A stretch of 64,000 nt of DNA from Roseivivax sediminis (GTDB lineage: Bacteria > Pseudomonadota > Alphaproteobacteria > Rhodobacterales > Rhodobacteraceae). The DNA lies in contig NZ_FOMS01000015.1 of assembly GCF_900112685.1 (NCBI RefSeq), forward strand, positions 1-64,000, written 5' to 3'. Below, one piece after another: positions 1 to 11,159 of this stretch (position 1 is the stretch's first letter; each line of letters begins with the position of its first letter). The notes beneath the pieces are model-generated. The model did no database searches and was not told the DNA's origin. It saw only the letters and a program-made list of their open reading frames with translations. The translations under genes were made by a program, and so were the position numbers.

Positions 1-318
1 GCCGCCGTCGTCGGCTACCCGCACGAGGTCAAGGGCCAGGGCATCTACTGCTACGTGACGCTGATGAACGGGGTCGAGCCCTCCGACGAGCTCAAGGCCG
101 AATTGCAGGCCTGGGTGCGCCAGGAAATCGGCCCGATCGCCAAGCCCGACCTCATCCAGTGGGCCCCCGGCCTGCCCAAGACCCGCTCGGGCAAGATCAT
201 GCGCCGCATCCTGCGCAAGATCGCCGAGAACGACCACGGATCCCTCGGCGACACATCCACCCTCGCCGACCCCTCCGTCGTCGACAACCTCATCGAACAC
301 CGCGAAAACAGGGGCTGA
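1..318 (+). CDS. acs: Acetyl-CoA synthetase, C-terminal fragment
   Basis: The last 105 codons of an AMP-forming acetyl-CoA synthetase; the gene begins before the window. The frame is open from base 1 and stops with TGA at 316-318. The visible part is the small C-terminal domain of the ANL superfamily. It carries the [11 protein letters not shown] motif (residues 59-69 of the fragment), whose second lysine is the catalytic and acetylation-controlled lysine in this family. The enzyme makes acetyl-CoA from acetate, ATP and CoA and releases AMP and pyrophosphate. Adenylate kinase starts 5 bases downstream and a symporter follows, which fits acetate assimilation. A propionyl-CoA synthetase is the main alternative, because the substrate pocket lies outside the window. 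Confidence 0.93.
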   Translation, partial: AAVVGYPHEVKGQGIYCYVTLMNGVEPSDELKAELQAWVRQEIGPIAKPDLIQWAPGLPKTRSGKIMRRILRKIAENDHGSLGDTSTLADPSVVDNLIEHRENRG

Positions 319-322
319 GGGG

Positions 323-1009
323 ATGCACGGCGACACCACCGTGACCACCGCGCCCGTGTTCATCCTGCTCGGCCCACCGGGGGCCGGCAAGGGCACGCAG
401 GCGCGGCTCCTGCAGGACCGCTTCGGCCTTCTGCAGCTTTCCACCGGCGACCTTCTGCGCAAGGCGGTCAAGGACGGCACTCCGGCTGGCCGCACCGCGA
501 AGGAGGTCATGGACCGCGGCGATCTCGTTTCCGACGATATCGTGGTGGCCATCCTGCGCGAGCGTCTGGCCGAGCCCGACACCCGGACGGGTGTCATCCT
601 CGACGGTTTCCCACGCACCGCGGCGCAGGCCGAGGCGCTCGACGGGCTGCTCTCCGAGGGCGGGCAGAAGATCGACGCCGCGATCAGCCTCGAGGTCGAC
701 GACGCGGAGATGGTCGAGCGCATCTCGGGCCGCTTCACCTGCGCGAAATGCGGCGAGGGCTACCACGACACGTTCAAGCCCACCGCCAAGCCCGACACCT
801 GCGACAAGTGCGGCGGCACGGAGATGACCCGCCGCGCCGACGACAAGGCGGAAACCGTGGCCACACGGCTCGAGGCCTACCACGCCCAGACCGCCCCCCT
901 CATCGCCCATTACGAGGCGCAGGGGGCGCTCGTCCGCGTCGGCGCGATGGGAGAGATCGGCGATATCGCCGACCGGATCGGCGCGGTGATCCGCGCCGCG
1001 CGCCACTGA
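323..1009 (+). CDS. adk: Adenylate kinase with zinc-type LID
   Basis: Long-type adenylate kinase of 228 residues, converting ATP plus AMP to two ADP. The P-loop GPPGAGKGT is at residues 17-25. The LID carries four cysteines at about 140, 143, 160 and 163 (C-x2-C-x16-C-x2-C), the structural zinc arrangement known from some bacterial adenylate kinases. Family members usually begin a few residues before the P-loop, so the N-terminus is about 10 residues long; GTG codons at 341 and 356 are alternative starts, and the ATG used here sits very close to GAGGGG. It follows acs by only 4 bases, which makes sense because Acs produces AMP. In many alphaproteobacteria adk lies in a ribosomal-protein operon, so this may be a second copy. 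Confidence 0.95.
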   Translation: MHGDTTVTTAPVFILLGPPGAGKGTQARLLQDRFGLLQLSTGDLLRKAVKDGTPAGRTAKEVMDRGDLVSDDIVVAILRERLAEPDTRTGVILDGFPRTAAQAEALDGLLSEGGQKIDAAISLEVDDAEMVERISGRFTCAKCGEGYHDTFKPTAKPDTCDKCGGTEMTRRADDKAETVATRLEAYHAQTAPLIAHYEAQGALVRVGAMGEIGDIADRIGAVIRAARH

Positions 1010-1103
1010 AACGACCGGCAGAGCGCGCCCCGCGCGCCCTGCCCCAGCCGGGCCCGCGCCAGACGCGGACCCGATCATTGACCAGGAGGAGGACCCGCAC
1101 ACA

Positions 1104-1388
1104 ATGTCGGATCAATCGCACGGCACGCCCCGCAGGGCGTCCGACGGAGTGGCCTACTGGAAGGCCAACATCCGTCTCATCATCGGCTCCCTCATCGTCT
1201 GGGCGCTGGTATCCTTCGGCTTCGGCATCCTGCTGCGGCCGCTGCTCTCGGGCATTTCCGTCGGCGGGACGGATCTGGGCTTCTGGTTCGCCCAGCAGGG
1301 ATCGATCATCGTCTTTCTCTGCCTGATCTTCTTCTACGCCTGGCGGATGAACAAGCTCGACCGTGATTTCGGCGTGGACGAGGAGTAA
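1104..1388 (+). CDS. DUF4212 small subunit of sodium/solute symporter
   Basis: A 94-residue membrane protein of the DUF4212 family, small partner of a class of sodium:solute symporters. Two hydrophobic segments are visible, at about residues 24-44 and 55-78, followed by a short charged tail. A strong Shine-Dalgarno (AGGAGGAGG at 1084-1092) precedes the ATG. The large SSS subunit begins 6 bases after the stop, so the two are almost certainly co-translated. The family association with SSS proteins is established knowledge; the substrate is not shown by the sequence. The position behind acs points to acetate or another short carboxylate. Confidence 0.9.
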   Translation: MSDQSHGTPRRASDGVAYWKANIRLIIGSLIVWALVSFGFGILLRPLLSGISVGGTDLGFWFAQQGSIIVFLCLIFFYAWRMNKLDRDFGVDEE

Positions 1389-1394
1389 CGCGTC

Positions 1395-3179
1395 ATGGAT
1401 CAGACGATCATCAACATCATCTTCGTGGGGCTCAGCTTCGCGATCTATATCGGCATCGCCATCTGGGCGCGTGCGGGCACCACGAGCGAATTCTACGCCG
1501 CGGGGCGCGGCGTGCATCCCGTCACCAACGGCATGGCCACGGCGGCGGACTGGATGTCGGCGGCCTCGTTCATCTCCATGGCCGGGCTGATCGCCTTCAC
1601 CGGCTACGACAACTCCACCTACCTCATGGGCTGGACCGGCGGCTACGTGCTCTTGGCGCTGCTGCTCGCGCCCTACCTGCGGAAGTTCGGTAAGTACACG
1701 GTCAGCGAGTTCATCGGCGACCGGTTCTACAGCCCGACGGCGCGGCTCGTCGCGGTGATCTGCCTCATCGTCGCCTCGGTGACCTACGTGATCGGGCAGA
1801 TGACCGGCGTCGGCGTGGCCTTCGGCCGCTTCCTCGAGGTCGACGCGACCACCGGCCTTCTTCTCGGCGCGGTGATCGTGTTCGCCTACGCGGTGTTCGG
1901 CGGCATGAAGGGCGTGACCTACACGCAGGTGGCGCAATACGTCGTGCTGATCTTCGCCTACACGATCCCGGCGATCTTCATCTCGCTGCAGCTCACCGGC
2001 AACCCGATCCCCGCGCTCGGCCTCTTCGGCGAACACCAGGCATCGGGCGAACCGCTGCTGGCGCGTCTGGACCAGGTGGTGACGGATCTCGGCTTCAGCG
2101 AATACACCGCGCACAATGGCGACACGTTCAACATGGTGCTGTTCACGCTGTCGCTGATGATCGGCACGGCGGGTCTGCCGCACGTCATCATGCGCTTCTT
2201 CACCGTCCCGAAGGTGAGCGACGCGCGCTGGTCGGCCGGCTGGGCACTCGTCTTCATCGCACTGCTGTATTTCACCGCCCCCGCGGTGGGCGCGATGGCG
2301 CGGCTGAACATCACGGAGCTCTTCTGGCCCAACGGCACGGACGGCGAAGCGGTGGCGATCGAGACCATCGAGACCGATCCGGCCTATGACTGGATGCCGA
2401 CCTGGCAGCAGACCGGCCTTCTGGGCTGGGAAGACAAGAACGGCGACGGCCGGATCCAGTATTACAACGACGGCGACGCAGACATGCAGGCGCGGGCCGA
2501 GGAGGCCGGCTGGGAAGGCAACGAGCTGACCAACTTCAACAACGACATCCTCGTTCTCGCCAACCCCGAGATCGCCAACCTGCCCGGCTGGGTCATCGGC
2601 CTCGTCGCAGCAGGCGGTATCGCGGCGGCTCTGTCGACGGCGGCGGGCCTTCTGCTCGCCATCTCCTCGGCGGTTAGCCACGATCTCGTGAAAGGCGCGA
2701 TCAACCCGAGCATCTCGGAGAAGGGCGAGCTTCTGACCGCCCGGATCGCGATGGCGGTGTCGATCGCGATCGCAACGTGGCTGGGGCTCAATCCGCCGGG
2801 CTTCGCGGCGCAGACGGTGGCACTGGCCTTCGGCCTCGCGGCATCTTCGATCTTCCCGGCGCTGATGATGGGCATCTTCTCGACCCGCATCAACAATACC
2901 GGCGCCGTGGCGGGGATGCTCGCAGGGCTCGGCACGACCCTGCTCTACATCTTCCTGCACAAGGGCTGGTTCTTCATCCCCGATACCAACATGTTTACCG
3001 ACGCGGAGCCGATGATCGGCACGATCAAGTCGACCTCCTTCGGCGCGGTCGGGGCGGCGATCAACTTCACGGTGGCCTTCATCGTGGCGTCGATGACCAA
3101 GCCGGTGCCGGACGACATCAAGGAACTGGTCGAGAGCGTCCGCGTACCGCGCGGCGCGGGCACGGCCCAGTCGCATTGA
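1395..3179 (+). CDS. Sodium:solute symporter (ActP-like large subunit)
   Basis: Sodium:solute symporter (SSS/SLC5 family) of 594 residues with many transmembrane helices, the type that pairs with DUF4212 proteins. The N-terminal region reads F-Y-A-A-G-R-G-V-H-P followed by T-A-A-D-W-M-S-A-A-S, the sodium-site region typical of acetate permease ActP relatives. A soluble insertion around residues 320-400 contains an EF-hand-like loop, DKNGDGRIQYYN (residues 347-358), which may bind calcium. It probably imports acetate or a related monocarboxylate with sodium and feeds the upstream acetyl-CoA synthetase. The substrate is inferred from context only; propionate, lactate or pyruvate remain possible. 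Confidence 0.88.
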   Translation: MDQTIINIIFVGLSFAIYIGIAIWARAGTTSEFYAAGRGVHPVTNGMATAADWMSAASFISMAGLIAFTGYDNSTYLMGWTGGYVLLALLLAPYLRKFGKYTVSEFIGDRFYSPTARLVAVICLIVASVTYVIGQMTGVGVAFGRFLEVDATTGLLLGAVIVFAYAVFGGMKGVTYTQVAQYVVLIFAYTIPAIFISLQLTGNPIPALGLFGEHQASGEPLLARLDQVVTDLGFSEYTAHNGDTFNMVLFTLSLMIGTAGLPHVIMRFFTVPKVSDARWSAGWALVFIALLYFTAPAVGAMARLNITELFWPNGTDGEAVAIETIETDPAYDWMPTWQQTGLLGWEDKNGDGRIQYYNDGDADMQARAEEAGWEGNELTNFNNDILVLANPEIANLPGWVIGLVAAGGIAAALSTAAGLLLAISSAVSHDLVKGAINPSISEKGELLTARIAMAVSIAIATWLGLNPPGFAAQTVALAFGLAASSIFPALMMGIFSTRINNTGAVAGMLAGLGTTLLYIFLHKGWFFIPDTNMFTDAEPMIGTIKSTSFGAVGAAINFTVAFIVASMTKPVPDDIKELVESVRVPRGAGTAQSH

Positions 3180-3278
3180 TGCGACCGGGGGGCGGCAGCA
3201 CCCCGCTGCCCCCTTTGCAACGGTCCCGTCCGCGCGGCATAACGCGGGCGGGACCACCTGTTTCTGATGGAGCGCGCG

Positions 3279-5102
3279 ATGCCGCTCGATGACGACGCCC
3301 TGCTCGATTTTCTGTCCACTTTCGACCCGTACGCGGCGCTGCCGCTGCCGGCGCGGCGAGACCTCGTGCAGCAGTTCCGGCAGCAGCAGGTGCCGGCCGG
3401 GGCGACCGTCTACACCTTCGGAGACCGGCTCGACGGGCTCTACGTCGTGGCCTCCGGCGAGATCGAGGTGCGCGACCAACATGGCGCGCAGATCTCGCAA
3501 CTCGGACCGCGAAATTCCTTTGGCGAACGCGGACTTGGCCGCGACGGCGTTGCCGCGACGACCGCGACGGCCCGCACGGATGCCACGCTGCTGTTGCTGC
3601 CCGCCGAGTCCTACCACGCCCTCCGCGCGGCGCATGACAACGTTCGCCGCTTCTTCGACCGGCGCCGGCGCGACCGACCCGAGCGCAACGACCTTGCCAC
3701 CAGCCGGGTCGAGACGCTGATGAACCGCACCCTCCTGACCCGCTCCCCCGACGCTACCGCACAGGAGGCGGCGGAGGCGATGCGGGCGGCGCGCGTCTCC
3801 TCGCTTTGCGTGACCACGAAGGAGCGGCTTGAGGGGATCGTCACGCTGCGCGACATCTCGGGCAAGATCGTCGCGGCGGCGCGTCCCATAGACACGCCGC
3901 TCCGCGAGATCATGACACCCGATCCGATCACGCTGCCGCCCTCGGCGCTCGGTTCCGATGTGCTGCACGCGATGATGGAGCACCGCATCGGCCACCTGCC
4001 GATCTGCGACGGTGTGCGGCTTGTCGGGATGGTCACGCAAACCGACCTGACGCGATACCAGGCGGTCACCTCGGCCGACCTCGTCGGGCAGATCGCGGAC
4101 GCCGAGAGCGCCGGGGCGATGGCAGCCGTTACCGCACGCATCCCGCAGCTCCTGGCGCAGCTCGTGGCCTCGGGCAACCGCCACGAGGTCACGACGCGGC
4201 TCATCACGGATATCGCCGACGCCGCGACGCGCCGGCTGCTGGCGCTGGCGGAGGCCGAACTCGGCCCGCCGCCGGTCCCGTATCTCTGGCTCGCCTGCGG
4301 TAGTCAGGGCCGGCAGGAACAGACCGGCGTGTCCGATCAGGACAATTGCCTGATCCTCGACGACTCGGTGACCGACGGCGACAAGCCCTATTTCGAACGG
4401 CTCGCACGCCGGGTGAGCGACGGCCTGCACGCCTGCGGCTACGTCTACTGCCCGGGCGACATGATGGCGACGAACCCGCGCTGGCGGCAACCGCTGCGTG
4501 TCTGGCGCGACTATTTCCAGCGCTGGATCGACCGGCCCGACCCCGAGGCGCAGATGCTCGCCTCGGTCATGTTCGACCTGCGCGCCATCGGCGGAACGCG
4601 GTCGCTGTTCGACAGCCTTCGTGAAGACACGCTCGCAAGCGCACAGAAAAACTCGATTTTCGTGTCGCACATGGTGTCGAATTCGCTCAAGCACACGCCA
4701 CCGCTCGGGCTTATCCGCGGCTTCGCCCTGATCCGTTCAGGCGAGCACAAGAACACGCTCGATCTCAAGCATTCCGGTGTGGTGCCGGTCACCGATCTCG
4801 CCCGCATTTACGCGCTGCAGGGGCGGCTTTTGCCGGTGAACACCCGCGCTCGGCTCTCCGCGGCGCGGGCCGCCGGAGTGATATCCGAGCGCGGCGGCCA
4901 GGACCTGATCGACGCCTACGACCATATAGCGGAGACGCGCCTTGCCCACCAGGCGCGGCAGGTCCGGCGCGGCGCGGCGCCGGACAATTTCCTTGCGCCG
5001 GCGGAGTTGTCGGATTTTGATCGGGCGCATCTGCGTGACGCTTTCGTGGTGGTCAAGGGGATGCAATCGGCGGCAGGCCACGGGCGCGGCATGCTGAGCT
5101 GA
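3279..5102 (+). CDS. cNMP-binding/CBS/DUF294 putative nucleotidyltransferase
   Basis: Signalling protein of 607 residues from this start. Domains in order: a cyclic-nucleotide-binding-like domain (about 10-120), a CBS pair (about 150-260), and a DUF294 nucleotidyltransferase-like region with the GSQGRQEQT stretch starting at about residue 341 and acidic residues D353 and D355 (S-D-Q-D), then a DUF294 C-terminal domain. The arrangement resembles GlnD-type nucleotidyltransferases coupled to ligand sensors. An in-frame ATG at 3267 exists, but GGAG at 3269-3272 is well spaced only for the ATG at 3279. From general knowledge, DUF294 proteins often sit beside acetate symporters and a DnaQ-like exonuclease, as here. 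Target and ligand are unknown. Confidence 0.88.
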   Translation: MPLDDDALLDFLSTFDPYAALPLPARRDLVQQFRQQQVPAGATVYTFGDRLDGLYVVASGEIEVRDQHGAQISQLGPRNSFGERGLGRDGVAATTATARTDATLLLLPAESYHALRAAHDNVRRFFDRRRRDRPERNDLATSRVETLMNRTLLTRSPDATAQEAAEAMRAARVSSLCVTTKERLEGIVTLRDISGKIVAAARPIDTPLREIMTPDPITLPPSALGSDVLHAMMEHRIGHLPICDGVRLVGMVTQTDLTRYQAVTSADLVGQIADAESAGAMAAVTARIPQLLAQLVASGNRHEVTTRLITDIADAATRRLLALAEAELGPPPVPYLWLACGSQGRQEQTGVSDQDNCLILDDSVTDGDKPYFERLARRVSDGLHACGYVYCPGDMMATNPRWRQPLRVWRDYFQRWIDRPDPEAQMLASVMFDLRAIGGTRSLFDSLREDTLASAQKNSIFVSHMVSNSLKHTPPLGLIRGFALIRSGEHKNTLDLKHSGVVPVTDLARIYALQGRLLPVNTRARLSAARAAGVISERGGQDLIDAYDHIAETRLAHQARQVRRGAAPDNFLAPAELSDFDRAHLRDAFVVVKGMQSAAGHGRGMLS

Positions 5103-5130
5103 CGACGCGGCATCGCGAAGGGGAGGAACG

Positions 5131-5631
5131 ATGATCTTCGAATTGATCGCGGTGGTCGTGGCAGGTTTCGCCGGCGCCGGCATCATGCTGCTGATCGCCC
5201 GGCTGGCCGGCGACCGGGTGCCGCGCTGGCTCGTGCCGGTGGCGGCCGGCGCCGCCATGCTCGCCGCGGCGGTATCCAGCGAATACGCGTGGTACCAACG
5301 CACGAGCAGCGCGCTGCCCGAAGAGATGGTCGTCGCGGAGGCGGCCCGGGGCACGAGCTGGTGGCGCCCCTGGACCTACGCGGTGCCGATGGTGGAGCGC
5401 TTCGTCGCGCTCGATACCGGCAACCTGCGCGCTAACCGCGAAGCCGAGGGACATTACCTCGCCGACCTTTACTTTTTCGGCCGGTGGCGCGCGACGCAGG
5501 CGGTGCAGATCATGGTCGATTGCCCCGGCGCCCGACGCGCCGATCCGTTCCGCGGCGATGGAGGTGAGCCGGTCTGGCGCGAGGTCGGCCCCGACGATCC
5601 GATCGTCGCCTCGGTCTGCCGGGCGGTCTGA
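5131..5631 (+). CDS. Small membrane protein of unknown function
   Basis: A 166-residue protein I do not recognise. Two hydrophobic segments, about residues 1-24 and 32-50, are followed by a soluble part of about 110 residues with several aromatic residues (S-W-W-R-P-W) and two cysteines. A good Shine-Dalgarno (GGGGAGG) precedes the ATG. It lies 28 bases after the DUF294 gene and 5 bases before the exonuclease gene, so it is probably translated with them and may anchor or regulate one of them at the membrane. That role is inference from position only. Confidence 0.75.
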   Translation: MIFELIAVVVAGFAGAGIMLLIARLAGDRVPRWLVPVAAGAAMLAAAVSSEYAWYQRTSSALPEEMVVAEAARGTSWWRPWTYAVPMVERFVALDTGNLRANREAEGHYLADLYFFGRWRATQAVQIMVDCPGARRADPFRGDGGEPVWREVGPDDPIVASVCRAV

Positions 5632-5636
5632 GGCCG

Positions 5637-7028
5637 ATGCGCGCGTCGTTCCGCCTCCGCGTCTTCGCGATGTTCGCCGCGCTGGCGGCCGGCGCGATCG
5701 CAGTCGTCGGCGGGGCCATCGCGCTCGGCGCAGGGCGCGACAGCGGCGGCTACCTGTTCGCCTTCGTTGTGTCGGGCTTCCTTCTGCTTGGACTCTGCAC
5801 CCTCTTCTGGTGGCTGTTCGATACCAATGTCGCGAAACCGTTGGAGAAACTGGCGGCGGATCTGCGGGTGCGCGCGCATTCCGGCAGCACACGGGCGCTG
5901 GATCTCGGTGCCAGTCGCCACCTCGGCGATCTGGCGCCCGCGGCCGATGCGATCACGCGTGCGCTCGGCGAGTCGGCCTTCGCGACCGCGGAGGCGGTGG
6001 CCACCGAGACCGCGAAGATCGAGGCGGAACGCGCGCGGCTCACCGCGCTGCTCACGGAGATCCCGGTGGCCACGATACTGGTCAATGCCGAGGATCGCAT
6101 CGTGCTCTACGACGGGCAGGCGGCGGAAGTTCTGGCCCAGGTGGCGCCGCCCCGGCTCGGCGCCCGGATGTCGGATTACTTCGAAGCGGCTGCGCTGCGC
6201 AGGATTCGCAGGACGCTCGGACGCACCGGCCTGGCGAGCGAGATCCGGCTGCCCTCCCGCGACTGCGCTCAGGACTTCGCGGCTCAGGTCAAGCCTATGG
6301 ACGGTGACGGGTACCTTCTGATCATCGACGCGGCCGAGACACGGCTCGATCCGAACGCCGCGCGGCCCATCGTCTACGATTTCGGGCTGGACGGCGGCAC
6401 GCCCGAGACCGATGATATCGCACAGGCACCTCTCTCTGCGCTGACCTATTGCGTCTTCGACACCGAGACGACCGGACTCCTGCCGCATCGCGACGACGTG
6501 GTGCAGATCGGCGCGGTGCGCGTTGTGAACGGGCGCATCGTGCCGGGCGAACGGTTCGAGACGCTGGTCGATCCCGGCCGGCCGATCCCCGAGGCAGCGA
6601 CCCGTGTACACGGGATCTCGGATCACATGGTCGCCGGCGCGCCGGACATGCTGCGCGCCTCCCGGGACTTTCACGGCTTTGCCACGGGGGCGGTGATCGT
6701 GGCCCACAACGCGCCGTTCGACATGGCCTTCCTGCACCGGCATGCGCCGGCGGCAGGCGTAACCTGGGACCACCCGATCCTCGATACCGTGCTCCTCTCC
6801 GCCATCCTGTTCGGCACGACCGAGACACATACGCTCGACGCGCTGGCCGAGCGACTCGGTATCGACGTGCCCGCGGCGGGGCGCCACACGGCCATGGGGG
6901 ACGCCGCGGTGACCGCGCAGGTATTCCTGCGCATGCGCGCGATGCTCGAAGGGCGTGGCGTCACGACCTTCGGTGCGCTTCTGGCAGAGACCCGGCGTCA
7001 CGGACGCCTGCTCGAGGATCTCAACTAG
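5637..7028 (+). CDS. Membrane-anchored PAS-like/DnaQ-family 3'-5' exonuclease
   Basis: A 463-residue protein with a DEDDh exonuclease domain (about 268-440). Catalytic residues are visible: D275 and E277 in FDTETTG, D362 in HNAPFD, H417 and D422 in HTAMGD. The N-terminus has two transmembrane helices (about 10-32 and 39-61), a HAMP-like linker and a coiled stretch (about 62-135), then a PAS-like region (about 136-235). This is the layout of a sensor kinase with the kinase replaced by a nuclease. It is therefore not the replicative epsilon subunit. Its TAG stop shares the palindrome CTAG with the convergent lacI stop. The natural substrate is unknown; RNA, DNA or a signalling oligonucleotide are all possible. 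Confidence 0.88.
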   Translation: MRASFRLRVFAMFAALAAGAIAVVGGAIALGAGRDSGGYLFAFVVSGFLLLGLCTLFWWLFDTNVAKPLEKLAADLRVRAHSGSTRALDLGASRHLGDLAPAADAITRALGESAFATAEAVATETAKIEAERARLTALLTEIPVATILVNAEDRIVLYDGQAAEVLAQVAPPRLGARMSDYFEAAALRRIRRTLGRTGLASEIRLPSRDCAQDFAAQVKPMDGDGYLLIIDAAETRLDPNAARPIVYDFGLDGGTPETDDIAQAPLSALTYCVFDTETTGLLPHRDDVVQIGAVRVVNGRIVPGERFETLVDPGRPIPEAATRVHGISDHMVAGAPDMLRASRDFHGFATGAVIVAHNAPFDMAFLHRHAPAAGVTWDHPILDTVLLSAILFGTTETHTLDALAERLGIDVPAAGRHTAMGDAAVTAQVFLRMRAMLEGRGVTTFGALLAETRRHGRLLEDLN

Positions 7029-7951
7029 CCGTCACATCGCGGCGTTGTGAGCCAAACCGGTGCAACGATATCTTCCGCTCCGGGCGGGCCGCCAGACATC
7101 CGGTCGAGAAGCCTGCGCCCGATCGTCTGCCCCAGCGCCCGACCATCAAAGCAGAGTGCGGCGCAATCGCCAGTCCGTTCGGCGTCGCCGAGTACTACGA
7201 GCCGAGCGCGCGGTACACCTACGGCACGGCAGAGCCGCCCGATTGCCGGATCGGTACAGATTATCCCGTCCGCCGGCGTGGCTGTTTGACCAAGCCGCTC
7301 CATGAATTCCGTGGCGCCCGGATGATCGAGACGCAGATGGACGGGGTCCTGACCCGCTCCCGGGACGAGAATCTCCGGCCTTCCTGCCAAAACGAAGCGC
7401 GTCGCCCCCTGCTGCTCCAGGTACTCCGTCGCGAGCCGTAGGGCCTGCGCGCCATCGAGCTGCGCGGACATCATCCCCGGCGGCGTTCCGAACAGCGCCA
7501 TCGTCGGCACACCGCCGGGCGTGGTTCCGAACGGGCCGTCCCGCGCGTCGATCAGCATCGCGGACGCTCCTTCGGCATGCAGGAGGAAAGCCGTGTCTCC
7601 GCCCGCGCCCCGACGTCCCCCGAAACAGACCAGGAGCGCCTGACCCGCCTTCCCGGCCACTTCCGACAAGCCGGACAGGACCCCTGCGGAAAGCGGATCG
7701 CCGGCACCGCGCAGGGCCACCCCGAGCGGACCCGGGCGCCCCTGCCGGAACCTCACCGCGCGCGGATCGTACACGTAGTTCATCCGCGCCATGGCTGCGC
7801 GAACGGTCTCGGCTGTCTGCGGCCGGACAGAGGCCGATTCGCGCAGGACCAGCGAGACGGTCAATTTCGACACGCCGGCCAGCCGCGCCACATCGCGAAT
7901 GGTGGGCCGGGCCGCACTTTCCCCGGCATTCAGAACTGCGCCGTTGCCCAT
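7025..7951 (-). CDS. LacI-family transcriptional regulator
   Basis: LacI-type repressor of about 308 residues. The N-terminal helix-turn-helix is clear (T-I-R-D-V-A-R-L-A-G-V-S-K, then L-T-V-S-L-V-L-R), followed by a periplasmic-binding-like sensor domain. I place the start at the ATG at 7951 because GGAG lies six bases upstream; an ATG at 7963 and a TTG at 7978 are also in frame. It lies 67 bases downstream of uvrA on the same strand and converges on the exonuclease gene. No sugar gene adjoins it, so its ligand and targets cannot be deduced. The effector domain is rather short and lacks obvious specificity marks. Confidence 0.85.
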   Translation of the reverse strand: MGNGAVLNAGESAARPTIRDVARLAGVSKLTVSLVLRESASVRPQTAETVRAAMARMNYVYDPRAVRFRQGRPGPLGVALRGAGDPLSAGVLSGLSEVAGKAGQALLVCFGGRRGAGGDTAFLLHAEGASAMLIDARDGPFGTTPGGVPTMALFGTPPGMMSAQLDGAQALRLATEYLEQQGATRFVLAGRPEILVPGAGQDPVHLRLDHPGATEFMERLGQTATPADGIICTDPAIGRLCRAVGVPRARLVVLGDAERTGDCAALCFDGRALGQTIGRRLLDRMSGGPPGAEDIVAPVWLTTPRCDG

Positions 7952-8018
7952 CGCCGTCTCCATCGCGCTCGTTGCCAAGAAAACGACGAAGATGCTGATA
8001 TTCGATTAACGGCGGCCC

Positions 8019-10883
<2,865 letters not shown>

Positions 10884-10951
10884 GTCCGCTCTCATTCCTG
10901 GGGCAATGCCGGCATGTAGGCGCGTTTTGCCGACATGCCAATCGCACTTTG

Positions 10952-10966
10952 GAACGATTCGGGAAC
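10952..10966 (-). promoter_or_regulatory. SOS (LexA) box upstream of uvrA
   Basis: On the plus strand the sequence is GAAC-N7-GAAC, which reads GTTC-N7-GTTC in the direction of uvrA. This direct repeat is the LexA-binding consensus established for Rhodobacter and other alphaproteobacteria. It sits about 70 bases before the uvrA start, a normal promoter position. Match and position are seen directly; LexA binding is inferred. Confidence 0.8.
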
Positions 10967-11030
10967 ATTTACCATCAATTTACTTTTCCGTGCCAAAGAT
11001 GCGGTCGATCCCATGCGCTGTACCTGCTCA

Positions 11031-11055
11031 CCATTGCCGCGGCCCGCGGCAATGG
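11031..11055. repeat. Perfect 11-bp hairpin in uvrA-VWA intergenic region
   Basis: Arms CCATTGCCGCG (11031-11041) and CGCGGCAATGG (11045-11055) with a 3-base loop. No T-run follows on either strand, so it is not a classical terminator. It lies about 105 bases before the VWA gene start and could be a leader structure or a regulator site. Confidence 0.5.
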
Positions 11056-11159
11056 CGGACGCCGGTGGGATTCCGGACTTGGCCTCTTCGCCGGGCCTTG
11101 GCAGAACCGGGGCGCGCTGTAGTCTCGGCGCTGCCATTCCGATGACGGAGCCTTCTGCC

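Noticed and set aside
900-4694. Minus-strand open frame of 1264 codons
   Set aside because: It lies opposite adk, the symporter genes and the DUF294 gene, which have clear homology. Its product is R-, H- and D-rich low-complexity sequence typical of antisense frames in high-GC DNA.
5637-7028. DNA polymerase III epsilon subunit
   Set aside because: Two transmembrane helices and a PAS-like region precede the nuclease domain, and replication genes are absent nearby.
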